NCBI RefSeq assembly: GCF_019443445.1
Contig: NZ_CP080378.1
Span: 4,030,001 to 4,094,000, forward strand
Length of the DNA stretch: 64,000 nucleotides
Source of the DNA: Massilia sp. PAMC28688
Lineage (GTDB): Bacteria > Pseudomonadota > Gammaproteobacteria > Burkholderiales > Burkholderiaceae_D
Reading direction: 5' to 3'
Part shown: piece by piece, positions 28,267 through 36,880 of the stretch
Layout: each line of letters begins with the position of its first letter
How positions within the stretch are numbered: the first letter of the stretch is position 1
The notes under the pieces: model-generated
The model's database searches: none
What the model was told of the DNA's origin: nothing
Seen by the model: the letters and a program-made list of their open reading frames with translations, nothing else
Position numbers and translations under genes: made by a program

Positions 28267-29619
28267 ATGAAAACGCAAAAACTGTCAGTGCTGGAAAAGG
28301 TAGGCTTCGGCGCCGGCGACATGGCCCTGAACGTGGTGATCTCGTCGATGATGCTGATCATCACGTTCTTCTATACCGATATTTACGGACTGCGCACTGA
28401 AGACCTGGCGCTGCTGTTCGTCGCCGTCAAGGTGGTGGGCGCCGTGGCCGACCTGGTCATGGGCCAGCTCACCGACCGGTTCACCTCGCGCTTCGGGCGC
28501 TACCGTCCGTGGCTGCTGCTGCTCGCCGTCCCGTATGGCATCAGCGTGGTTTTTGTGTTCACCACCCCCGACTGGGGCTACAGCGCAAAGCTGATCTGGG
28601 CCTATGGCACCTACATCCTCATGACACTGATGACGGCGGGTGTGGGCATTCCATACATTTCACTGATCAGCGGCCTGACCAACGATCCCAAGGAACGCCT
28701 GTCGGCCAACGGCTACCGCCTGTTCTTTGCCAAGATCGGCGCCTTCATGGTCACCATCATCGTACCGATCCTGGCAACGCGCTGGGGCGACGGCGATCCG
28801 GCGGCCGGCTACCAGGCGGCCATGGCCCTCATGGCGGCGATGGGCGTGGTGCTGTTCCTGTTCTGCGTCTTTACCACCACCGAGCGCGTGATCCACGTGG
28901 TGGAAAAGCAGTCGCTCACCGAACAATTCAAGATCCTGATGCGTAACGACCAGTGGCTGGTGCTGTGCGGCGTGTGCGTGACCGGCACCATCGGCTACGT
29001 GGTGCGCGGCTCGGTCGCCATGTACTATGCCAAATACTACCTGGGCGGCGATGACGCCGTGGTCTCGGCCTTCCTGTCCATTGGCGTGGCGGCAGCGATC
29101 CTGTCGATGGTCGCCTCGACCTGGGTCACCAAGTTCTATTGCAAGGTCAAGCTGTTTCGCAATACGCAGCTGGCTGTGGCAGCGATCAGCGTGCTGATTT
29201 ACTACGCTGTCAAGCCGGGCGACATCATGCTTGCCTTTGTCCTGTACTTCATCCTCTCGTTCGTGGTGGACCTGCATGCACCGGTGTTCTGGTCGGCCAT
29301 CGCCGAGACCATCGACTACGGCCAGGTGAAAACCGGCAAGCGCGTCTCCGGCTTTGCCTTCGGCGGCATCTCGGTGTGCCAGAAGGCCGGCATGGCGGTG
29401 GCCGGCGGCCTGGTGGGCGTGCTGCTTACCTTCTTTAACTATCAGCCCAACGTCGCCCAGACGCCGCTGGCGCTGACCGGCATTGCGCTCATGCTGACCG
29501 TGATCCCGGGCTTCTTCCATCTGCTGATGGGCATGCTGATGTTCAAGTACCGCATCAGCGACGATTACTACGGCAACGTCAAGACCCAGCTGCGCGACAG
29601 CGGCTACCTGACTACCTGA
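28267..29619 (+). CDS. GPH-family sugar:cation symporter
   Basis: The 450-residue inner-membrane protein has about 12 helices and the features of the glycoside-pentoside-hexuronide family: KVGFGAGDMALNV near the N terminus, VVGAVADLVMGQLTDR, RFGRYRPWLL, and in the second half WSAIAETIDYGQVKTGKR. AAGGAGAG precedes ATG 28267. It would carry arabinose or short arabinosides from periplasm to cytoplasm with Na+ or H+. It stands between the TonB receptor and an intracellular GH43, so short oligosaccharides are a reasonable cargo. Confidence 0.92.
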   Translation: MKTQKLSVLEKVGFGAGDMALNVVISSMMLIITFFYTDIYGLRTEDLALLFVAVKVVGAVADLVMGQLTDRFTSRFGRYRPWLLLLAVPYGISVVFVFTTPDWGYSAKLIWAYGTYILMTLMTAGVGIPYISLISGLTNDPKERLSANGYRLFFAKIGAFMVTIIVPILATRWGDGDPAAGYQAAMALMAAMGVVLFLFCVFTTTERVIHVVEKQSLTEQFKILMRNDQWLVLCGVCVTGTIGYVVRGSVAMYYAKYYLGGDDAVVSAFLSIGVAAAILSMVASTWVTKFYCKVKLFRNTQLAVAAISVLIYYAVKPGDIMLAFVLYFILSFVVDLHAPVFWSAIAETIDYGQVKTGKRVSGFAFGGISVCQKAGMAVAGGLVGVLLTFFNYQPNVAQTPLALTGIALMLTVIPGFFHLLMGMLMFKYRISDDYYGNVKTQLRDSGYLTT

Positions 29620-29644
29620 TCCTGAATACGACATCGACTTCACC

Positions 29645-30589
29645 ATGCAAAAACTGACACCACTGATACCGCAGCGCGCCGATCCGCATATCTTTCGCCA
29701 CAGCGACGGCTATTACTACTTCACCGCTTCGGTGCCGGCCTTCGACCGCATCGAACTGCGCCGCGCCGCCAGCATTGAAGCGCTGGCCGACGCCCCGACT
29801 GTCGATGTCTGGATCAAGCCCGACAGCGGCGCTTACAGTGAACTGATCTGGGCGCCGGAGCTGCACTACAACCAGGGCGCCTGGTATGTCTACTTTGCCG
29901 CCGCGCCAAGCCGCGACATCAAGGACAAGCTGTTCCAGCACCGCATGTACGCCATCCGCAATACCAGTGCCGATCCGCTGGAGGGCCAGTGGGAGTTCAT
30001 GGGCCAGATCGACACCGGCATCGACACCTTCTGCCTGGACGCGACCACCTTTACCCACAAGGGCACGCTGTACTATGTATGGGCGCAGAAGGACAAGGAA
30101 ATCGAGGGTAACTCGAACCTGTACATCGCTCCCATGTCCACGCCCTGGCAGCTGGCCGGCCCGCCGGTCATGCTGAGCAAGCCGGAATTCGACTGGGAGA
30201 CGCGCGGCTTCTGGGTCAACGAAGGCCCGTCGGTCCTGCAGCGCAACGGCAAGGTCTTCATCAGCTACTCGGCCAGCGCCACCGACGAGAACTATGCCAT
30301 GGGTCTCTTGTGGGCAGATGCAGACGCCGACATGCTCGATCCGGCCTCCTGGACCAAGTTGAAGGAACCGGTTTTGCGCAGCTGCCATGAACACGAAGTG
30401 TTCGGGCCGGGCCACAACAGCTTTACCACAGCCGCCGATGGCGAGACGGTGATGCTGGTGTACCACGCCCGCACCTACACCGAGATCGTGGGCGACCCGC
30501 TGTGGAATCCGGACCGCCACACCTACGTCAAACCGCTGCGCTGGGACGATGCGGGCATGCCCGTATTTGGCCGCGCTTCGATCGCCTGA
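29645..30589 (+). CDS. Intracellular GH43 exo-alpha-L-arabinofuranosidase
   Basis: This 314-residue protein has no signal peptide. The GH43 acidic triad is visible: D13 in RADPHIF, D132 in FCLDATTF and E193 in VNEGPSVL; IWAPELHYNQGAWYVYF is typical. It resembles subfamily 26 exo-1,5-alpha-L-arabinofuranosidases (Streptomyces Araf43A type). It would release single L-arabinose units in the cytoplasm from oligosaccharides brought in by the symporter encoded just upstream (25-base gap). Confidence 0.9.
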   Translation: MQKLTPLIPQRADPHIFRHSDGYYYFTASVPAFDRIELRRAASIEALADAPTVDVWIKPDSGAYSELIWAPELHYNQGAWYVYFAAAPSRDIKDKLFQHRMYAIRNTSADPLEGQWEFMGQIDTGIDTFCLDATTFTHKGTLYYVWAQKDKEIEGNSNLYIAPMSTPWQLAGPPVMLSKPEFDWETRGFWVNEGPSVLQRNGKVFISYSASATDENYAMGLLWADADADMLDPASWTKLKEPVLRSCHEHEVFGPGHNSFTTAADGETVMLVYHARTYTEIVGDPLWNPDRHTYVKPLRWDDAGMPVFGRASIA

Positions 30590-30596
30590 GGCGCCA

Positions 30597-31667
30597 ATGC
30601 TGGGCACCCATATCGACAGCGCCTCGTTCGGCACGCTGCCAGACGGCCGCGAGGCGCAGCTGTACACGCTGGTCAACCGCAACGGGCTGGTGGTCAAGAT
30701 CACCAACTACGGCGGCATCATCACCGAGCTGTGTACACCGGACCGGGACGGCTTCTTCACCGACATCACCCATGGTTACGACAGTGTGGCGCCGTATGTC
30801 ACCGACAGCCCGTATTTTGGCGCGCTGATTGGCCGCTTCGGTAACCGCATCGCCGGCGGACGGTTTGAACTCGACGGCCGCACGGTGCAGCTGGACGTGA
30901 ACGACGGCGTCAATCACCTGCACGGCGGCACCGACGGCTTTCACAAGGTGCTGTGGAGCGCCGATCCCTTCCAGGGTGATGGATTCTGCGGGCTGCGCCT
31001 GTCGTACCTGAGCCGCGACGGCGAGCAGGGCTATCCCGGCAACCTGGCGGTGACGGTGGTGTATACGCTGAACGACCACAATGAGCTGGAAGTGGACTAC
31101 CACGCCGTGACCGACCAGGCCACGCCGGTCAACCTGACGCAGCATGCGTACTTCAATCTCGCCGGCCATGGCAGCATCCTGTCGCACGAATTCGAGATTG
31201 ACGCAGATGGATTTTTGCCCATCGATGGCGGCCTGATTCCCACCGGCTGCATCGCACCGGTGGAAGGCACGCCGTTCGACTTCCGCAAGCCGCGCAAGAT
31301 TGGCGAGCGTATCGACGAGCCCCACGAACAGCTGGCCAATGGCAGCGGTTACGATCATAATTTCGTGCTCAATGAACGCACCAGGGCAGGGAAGAAAGCG
31401 GCCGTGACGGTACGCGATCCTTCGTCCGGCCGGGTTCTCGAATTATTCACCGACCAGCCGGGCGTGCAGCTCTACAGCGGCAACTTCCTGGATGGCTCCC
31501 TGACGGGCAAGGGCTGGAAGTATGGGCACCGGGGCGGCTTTTGCATCGAGCCGCAGCACTTCCCGGACGCGCCCAACCAGCCGCAGTTTGCCGGCACGAT
31601 CCTGCGCCCGGGAGAGGAATACAAGGCATTCGCACGTCTGCGCTTCTCGGTGGACCAGGGTAGCTAG
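30597..31667 (+). CDS. galM: Aldose 1-epimerase (mutarotase)
   Basis: Starting at ATG 30597, seven bases after the GH43 stop, the product is 356 residues, the usual GalM length. An in-frame upstream extension lies within the GH43 gene and is rejected. FGALIGRFGNRIAGGRF, NHLHGG, DQATPVNLTQHAYFNL and YDHNFVLN supply the substrate Arg, the acid His and other GalM-conserved residues. It interconverts sugar anomers, matching the alpha/beta form released by glycosidases to that used by the isomerase or dehydrogenase. It is the last gene of the receptor operon. Confidence 0.93.
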   Translation: MLGTHIDSASFGTLPDGREAQLYTLVNRNGLVVKITNYGGIITELCTPDRDGFFTDITHGYDSVAPYVTDSPYFGALIGRFGNRIAGGRFELDGRTVQLDVNDGVNHLHGGTDGFHKVLWSADPFQGDGFCGLRLSYLSRDGEQGYPGNLAVTVVYTLNDHNELEVDYHAVTDQATPVNLTQHAYFNLAGHGSILSHEFEIDADGFLPIDGGLIPTGCIAPVEGTPFDFRKPRKIGERIDEPHEQLANGSGYDHNFVLNERTRAGKKAAVTVRDPSSGRVLELFTDQPGVQLYSGNFLDGSLTGKGWKYGHRGGFCIEPQHFPDAPNQPQFAGTILRPGEEYKAFARLRFSVDQGS

Positions 31668-31860
31668 GTCCGGCGCCATTGACCGCGTGCAGGATGTCGA
31701 TGCCGCCCCATGACTGGCGGGCGCCAGGCAAAGGCCGGTGCAGCCTGCGTTACGTGCGCCGCGCTCTCGCTTGGGCGAGTGTTTGCCTGGAGGTGGTTCT
31801 GGTATCCTGAGCTGCCTGGCGCTTATTTGCTAAATAGTTATGCACCGATCAGTGAGGACC

Positions 31861-32310
31861 ATGTGGCAACGCTTTGTGCGTAGCCAAGACCAGGCGACTG
31901 GCAGCGAATGCGCCATCTCGAGCTGGCATTTTTGCGACAACCAGCATGATGCTGATGAATGCGCGCGGCTGGTCGTGGCCGGCGCTAAACGCGCTACCGC
32001 TCCTTCGCTGTGGTCCCTGGAGCATGCCAACGAGGGCCCGCCGCAAGCGGGAGACCTGCATGTCATTACCAACTGGGCTGGCATCGCACAGTGCATCATT
32101 CGCGTCACCGACGTTGAAATCATCGCCTTTGATGCCGTCTCTGAAGCACATGCGCGCGAAGAGGGCGAGGGCGATGGCACACTGGCCTGGTGGCGAGACG
32201 CTCACTGGGCGTACTACCATCGGGAACTGGCTGGCACCGGATACCATCCTCGCCGCGATATGCCCATCATGTTCACGCGCTTCGAGTGCGTGTTCCCCAT
32301 CCCGACCTGA
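31861..32310 (+). CDS. ASCH domain protein
   Basis: From ATG 31861, with GTGAGG upstream, the product is 149 residues; ATG 31840 is possible but has no ribosome site. The ASCH fold is indicated by AGAKRATAPSLWSLE, GDLHVITNWAGIAQCIIRV and the acidic stretch with TLAWWRDAHWAYY. ASCH proteins are thought to bind RNA or act on modified nucleosides (E. coli YqfB is an amidohydrolase of that fold). It sits between two arabinose units but shows no sign of sharing their function or operator. Confidence 0.82.
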   Translation: MWQRFVRSQDQATGSECAISSWHFCDNQHDADECARLVVAGAKRATAPSLWSLEHANEGPPQAGDLHVITNWAGIAQCIIRVTDVEIIAFDAVSEAHAREEGEGDGTLAWWRDAHWAYYHRELAGTGYHPRRDMPIMFTRFECVFPIPT

Positions 32311-32381
32311 TCACCAGGCGCTTACGCCTGCCGCTAGTTAGGCAACGGCCAGTGTAAATACTTTCCTCGGATCAAATGCAG

Positions 32382-32448
32382 CATATCGATTTTGCTATCG
32401 GTAGCACGCAAAAAGTGATTTGAAAGATATCTGTTAGCCACTTACTAT
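32382..32448 (+). promoter_or_regulatory. Shared LysR-type operator/promoter, copy d (oxidative operon)
   Basis: CATATC-N6-GCTATC (32382-32399), 19 nt, -35-like TTTGAA (32419-32424), 18 nt and -10 TACTAT (32443-32448). This copy has the weakest half-sites but identical spacings. A further GATATC lies at 32426-32431, inside the -35/-10 spacer. The dehydratase ATG is at 32505. Confidence 0.7.
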
Positions 32449-32504
32449 CCCTCACAGACTGACGCGCCATAAGGCGTGCATTCATAAGAATAATGGGAGA
32501 TGAG

Positions 32505-34244
32505 ATGTCTGACAAAAAAATGCCGAAGCTGCGCTCGGCCGAATGGTTTGGAACCCAGGACAAGAATGGGTTCATGTATCGCAGCTGGATGAAAAACCAG
32601 GGAATTCCCGATCACGAATTCCAGGGCAAGCCCATCATCGGCATCTGCAATACGTGGTCTGAACTGACTCCCTGCAACGCCCACTTCCGCCAGCTGGCCG
32701 AATACGTCAAGCGCGGCATTCTCGAAGCGGGCGGCTTCCCGGTCGAATTCCCGGTCTTCTCCAATGGCGAGTCCAACCTGCGCCCGAGCGCGATGCTGAC
32801 CCGTAACCTGGCCAGCATGGACGTCGAAGAATCCATGCGCGGCAATCCCATGGATGCCGTGGTGCTGCTGGTCGGCTGCGACAAGACCACGCCGGCGCTC
32901 CTGATGGGCGCAGCCAGCGTGGACCTGCCGACCATCGTCGTGAGCGGTGGCCCCATGCTCAACGGTAAATTGAATGGCAAGGACATCGGCTCCGGCACGG
33001 CGGTCTGGCAGCTGCACGAGCAGATGAAGGCGGGTAGCATCACGCTGCACCAGTTCATGTCCGCCGAATCGGGCATGTCGCGCTCGGCCGGTACCTGCAA
33101 CACCATGGGCACTGCTTCCACCATGGCCTGCATGGCCGAAGCGCTGGGCACCTCGCTGCCACACAACGCCGCCATCCCTGCGGTCGACTCGCGCCGCTAC
33201 GTACTGGCCCACATGTCGGGCATCCGCATCGTTGAAATGGTGCGCGAAGATCTGCGCCTGTCCAAGGTGCTCACACGCGAAGCGTTTGAAAATGCGATCC
33301 GCGTCAACGCCGCCATTGGCGGCTCCACCAATGCCGTGATCCACCTGAAAGCGATTGCGGGCCGCATCGGCGTGCCGCTGGAAATGGAAGACTGGACCAC
33401 CATCGGGAAGGGCACACCGACCATTGTCGACCTGCTGCCATCGGGCCGCTACCTGATGGAAGAATTCTATTACGCCGGTGGCCTGCCGGGCGCCATCCGC
33501 CGCCTTGGCGAAGGCGGCCTGCTGCCGCATCCTGGCGCACTGACCGTCAATGGCCACAGCCTGTGGACCAACTGCGCCGAGGCGCCGGTCTATAACGACG
33601 AAGTGATCCGCACGCTCGAAAAGCCGCTGCTCGCCGACGGCGGCATTTGCATCTTGCGCGGCAATCTGGCGCCGCGCGGTGCGGTCCTCAAGCCATCGGC
33701 CGCTACCCCGGCACTGATGCAGCACACCGGCAGGGCAGTGGTGTTTGAAGACTTTGAGCACTACAAGGCGCGCATCGTGGACCCGGACCTGGACGTGGAT
33801 GCCAACTCGATCATGGTCATGAAGAACTGCGGCCCCAAGGGCTATCCCGGCATGGCCGAAGTGGGCAACATGGGCCTTCCGCCAAAGCTGCTGGCCCAGG
33901 GCGTGACGGACATGGTGCGCATCTCCGACGCGCGCATGAGCGGCACTGCCTACGGCACCGTGGTACTGCATGTGGCACCGGAAGCGATGGCCGGCGGTCC
34001 CCTTGGCATCGTGCGCGATGGCGACATGATCACGCTTGACTGCGCCGGCGGCAAACTCAATCTGGACATCAGCGACGAAGAAATGGCAGAGCGCCTGGCG
34101 GCACGCGCCATCTCGCAGCCGGAAGGTCCAAAGGGCGGCTACCAGCAGCTCTACATCAACCATGTGCTGCAGGCCGACGAAGGCTGCGACTTCGACTTTT
34201 TGGTCGGCAGCCGCGGTTCGGCCGTCCCCAAGCATTCGCACTAA
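32505..34244 (+). CDS. L-arabonate dehydratase (IlvD/Edd family)
   Basis: The start is ATG 32505 with GGGAGA upstream; four earlier in-frame codons are rejected. The 579-residue protein is the length of Rhizobium L-arabinonate dehydratase and shares long runs with it as recalled: LVGCDKTTPALLMGAAS (cluster Cys), SRSAGTCNTMGTASTM (cluster Cys), GGSTNAVIHL, MVRISDARMSGTAYGTVVLH. The family carries a [2Fe-2S] cluster and Mg2+. It would turn L-arabonate into 2-keto-3-deoxy-L-arabonate in the cytoplasm. Related enzymes also take D-fuconate or D-galactonate. First gene of the oxidative operon, with the shared operator upstream. Confidence 0.92.
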   Translation: MSDKKMPKLRSAEWFGTQDKNGFMYRSWMKNQGIPDHEFQGKPIIGICNTWSELTPCNAHFRQLAEYVKRGILEAGGFPVEFPVFSNGESNLRPSAMLTRNLASMDVEESMRGNPMDAVVLLVGCDKTTPALLMGAASVDLPTIVVSGGPMLNGKLNGKDIGSGTAVWQLHEQMKAGSITLHQFMSAESGMSRSAGTCNTMGTASTMACMAEALGTSLPHNAAIPAVDSRRYVLAHMSGIRIVEMVREDLRLSKVLTREAFENAIRVNAAIGGSTNAVIHLKAIAGRIGVPLEMEDWTTIGKGTPTIVDLLPSGRYLMEEFYYAGGLPGAIRRLGEGGLLPHPGALTVNGHSLWTNCAEAPVYNDEVIRTLEKPLLADGGICILRGNLAPRGAVLKPSAATPALMQHTGRAVVFEDFEHYKARIVDPDLDVDANSIMVMKNCGPKGYPGMAEVGNMGLPPKLLAQGVTDMVRISDARMSGTAYGTVVLHVAPEAMAGGPLGIVRDGDMITLDCAGGKLNLDISDEEMAERLAARAISQPEGPKGGYQQLYINHVLQADEGCDFDFLVGSRGSAVPKHSH

Positions 34245-34269
34245 GAACAATCAAATAGAAGGAGCGCAC

Positions 34270-35262
34270 ATGCTGCTCGTGCAATTCAAAGACAAAGAAG
34301 GCGACCGCCATGTTGGCGTGGTCGAAGGTGCCAACCTGCGCATCATCGACGGTTTCCCCACCACTTACGCGCTGGCCCAGGCCGCGGTAGCGCGTGGCCT
34401 CAAGCTGGCGGCGCTGGCTGCGCTGGAAGCTGGCCCCACGGTGGTATCGTACGAAGAAGTGGCCAGCCAGGGCCGCCTGCTGCCGCCACTGGACCATGCC
34501 GATGACGCCCACTGCTACGTGACCGGCACCGGCCTGACCCACCTTGGCAGCGCCGATACGCGCGACGCCATGCACAAGAAGATTGGCGGCGATGTCGCCA
34601 CTCTGAGCGACAGCATGAAGATGTTCCGCATGGGCGTGGAAGGCGGCAAGCCGGCCGAAGGCGAGAAGGGCGTGCAGCCGGAATGGTTCTACAAGGGCGA
34701 CGGCTCGGTGGTGCGCGCCAGCGGCGAAGCCTTGCCCATGCCCGAATTTGCACTCGACGGCGGCGAAGAGCCTGAAATCGCCGGTTTGTACGTGATTGGC
34801 CAGGACGGCCAGCCACTGCGGCTCGGCTACGCCATTGGCAATGAGTTCTCGGACCACGTGACCGAGCGCGAAAACTATCTGTACCTGGCGCACTCCAAGC
34901 TGCGCGCATGCGCCGTGGGCCCGGCGCTGCTGGTAGGCGAACTGCCGGCCCACATCGCCGGCACCTCGCGCATCCGCGACCGCGACGGCCTGGTACGCTG
35001 GGAAAAAGCCTTTGTCAGCGGCGAGCAGAATATGTCGCACACCATCGCCAACCTCGAATATCACCACTTTAAGTACGGCCTGTTCAACCGTCCGGGCGAT
35101 GTCCATATCCACTTCTTTGGCACCGCCACGCTCAGTTTTGCCGATGCGGTCACGGTGCAGCCGGGCGAAAGCTTTGAAATCGAGTCGCCCGTCTTCGGGC
35201 CAGCCCTGCGCAACAAGCTCGCTGTCGTTCCCACCGCATTTTCGAAAGTGAAGCCATTATGA
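34270..35262 (+). CDS. AraD1/GguC-family protein, probable 2-keto-3-deoxy-L-arabonate dehydratase
   Basis: From ATG 34270 (AAGGAG upstream) the product is 330 residues; the long open frame before it is a shadow of the dehydratase gene. It belongs to the fumarylacetoacetase (FAH) superfamily, AraD1/GguC group: AIGNEFSDHVTERENYLYLAHSKLRACAVGP is characteristic, with acidic metal ligands in that region. In this position it would convert 2-keto-3-deoxy-L-arabonate to 2-oxoglutarate semialdehyde, a step done by a DHDPS-type enzyme in many other bacteria. The stop overlaps the next start (ATGA), so the two are coupled. Confidence 0.85.
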   Translation: MLLVQFKDKEGDRHVGVVEGANLRIIDGFPTTYALAQAAVARGLKLAALAALEAGPTVVSYEEVASQGRLLPPLDHADDAHCYVTGTGLTHLGSADTRDAMHKKIGGDVATLSDSMKMFRMGVEGGKPAEGEKGVQPEWFYKGDGSVVRASGEALPMPEFALDGGEEPEIAGLYVIGQDGQPLRLGYAIGNEFSDHVTERENYLYLAHSKLRACAVGPALLVGELPAHIAGTSRIRDRDGLVRWEKAFVSGEQNMSHTIANLEYHHFKYGLFNRPGDVHIHFFGTATLSFADAVTVQPGESFEIESPVFGPALRNKLAVVPTAFSKVKPL

Positions 35263-36830
35263 TCATTACCGGCGAAGCGTTCATCGGGGGCAAGGCCGTC
35301 ATGGGCGGCGGCTCCTCGTTCCAGGCATACAACCCATCGCTGCGCGCGCACATGGAGCCGGCATTCGGCATGGTCACGCGCGAGCAGATCGACCAGGCTT
35401 GCCAGCTGGCGAAGGCCGCGTTTGACGCGTTCCGCGCACTGAGCGACGAGGCCCGCGCGGCCTTTCTGGACGCCGTGGGCGAACAGATCATGGCGCTCGG
35501 CGACGCGCTGATCGAACGCGCCATGGCCGAAAGCGGGCTGCCGCGCGTGCGCCTGGAAGGCGAACGGGGTCGCACCGTCAACCAGCTCAAGCTTTTCGCC
35601 ACACTGCTGCGCGAAGGGTCGTGGCAGGATGCGCGCATCGACAGCGCGCTGCCCGAGCGCCAGCCGCCGCGACCTGACCTGCGCATGCGCATGGTTGGCG
35701 TGGGCCCGGTTGCCGTTTTCGCAGCCAGTAACTTCCCGCTGGCGTTTTCGGTTGCGGGCGGCGATACCGCGGCAGCGTTTGCAGCCGGCTGCCCGGTGGT
35801 GCTCAAGGCCCATTCGGCCCACCCCGGCACCTCCGAACTGGTGGCACGCGCCATCGTGCGCGCCGTGGAACAGTGCGAGCTGCCGGCCGGCGTATTCGCC
35901 CTGCTGACGGGCACCGGCAACGGCATCGGCCAGGCGCTGGTCGCGCATCCGGCGATTCAGGCGGTCGGCTTCACCGGCTCGCGCAGCGGCGGCGTGGCGC
36001 TGATGGGCGTGGCGGCCGCGCGCCCGCAGCCAATTCCCGTCTACGCCGAAATGAGCAGCATCAATCCCTTGCTGGTTCTGCCAAACGCGCTGGCCGCACG
36101 GGGCGAAGCCATCGCAGCCGGCTTCGCCGCTTCGCTCACCATGGGCGTGGGCCAGTTCTGCACCAACCCGGGCCTGGTCCTGGGCATCGCCGGCGAAGAC
36201 TTCGACCGCTTCGGCCAGCAGGCCGCCGCGGCGCTGCAAGGCTTTGAAGCGGCCACCATGCTCACGCCAGGCATTGCTGAGAGCTACCAGGTGGGCGTCA
36301 CCGAGATGTCGGCGCATGAGCGTGTCGAGGTGTTGGTGAACGGCCAGCATGCCGAGTGCAAGGGCGCCGCCGCGTTGTTCAAGACCAGCGGCGAAAGCTT
36401 CATGGCCGAGCACAAGCTGCATGGCGAAATGTTCGGTCCGGCGTCGCTGCTGGTAGCTTGCCGCGACGAGGCAGAGCTGCTCGCCATTGTGGAGCAGCTC
36501 GAAGGCCAGTTGACCGCGACATTGCAAATGGACCAGGGCGACTACGAACTGGCACGTTCGCTGCTGCCGGCGCTGGAGCGCAAGGCGGGCCGCATCCTGG
36601 CCAATGGCTTTCCCACCGGCGTGGAAGTGTCCAGCGCCATGGTTCACGGCGGTCCGTTCCCGGCCACGTCGGACGGTCGCAGCAGCTCGGTCGGTACGGC
36701 GGCCATCACGCGCTTCCTGCGCCCGGTGTGTTACCAGAACCTGCCGCAGGAGTTGCTGCCGGAGTCGCTCAAGGACGGCAGCGGGCGCCAGGTCTGGCGC
36801 CGCCGCGATGGCGAGCTTACCAAAGAGTGA
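35259..36830 (+). CDS. 2-oxoglutarate semialdehyde dehydrogenase
   Basis: The 523-residue aldehyde dehydrogenase has FAASNFPLAFSVAGGDTAAA (cofactor region), VVLKAHSAHPGTSEL, GFTGSRSGG, catalytic Glu in YAEMSSINP and catalytic Cys in VGQFCTNPG. These are the marks of the KGSA dehydrogenase type used in oxidative pentose and hydroxyproline breakdown. It oxidises 2-oxoglutarate semialdehyde to 2-oxoglutarate with NAD(P)+, feeding the TCA cycle. Four-base overlap with the AraD1 gene. Confidence 0.93.
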   Translation: MIITGEAFIGGKAVMGGGSSFQAYNPSLRAHMEPAFGMVTREQIDQACQLAKAAFDAFRALSDEARAAFLDAVGEQIMALGDALIERAMAESGLPRVRLEGERGRTVNQLKLFATLLREGSWQDARIDSALPERQPPRPDLRMRMVGVGPVAVFAASNFPLAFSVAGGDTAAAFAAGCPVVLKAHSAHPGTSELVARAIVRAVEQCELPAGVFALLTGTGNGIGQALVAHPAIQAVGFTGSRSGGVALMGVAAARPQPIPVYAEMSSINPLLVLPNALAARGEAIAAGFAASLTMGVGQFCTNPGLVLGIAGEDFDRFGQQAAAALQGFEAATMLTPGIAESYQVGVTEMSAHERVEVLVNGQHAECKGAAALFKTSGESFMAEHKLHGEMFGPASLLVACRDEAELLAIVEQLEGQLTATLQMDQGDYELARSLLPALERKAGRILANGFPTGVEVSSAMVHGGPFPATSDGRSSSVGTAAITRFLRPVCYQNLPQELLPESLKDGSGRQVWRRRDGELTKE

Positions 36831-36880
36831 GCAAGCCGGCAGCAAGCATATAAGAACAATCAGCGGTACCAGGAGACAGC

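Noticed and set aside
32313..32345. Integron attC-like site near GTTAGGC
   Set aside because: Only a short core-like word and a 6-bp hairpin are present; no second core site, cassette or integrase is seen.
34036..34269. Longer AraD1 starting at 34036
   Set aside because: The added part lies inside the dehydratase gene in another frame and is Arg/Ser-rich noise; ATG 34270 has AAGGAG.
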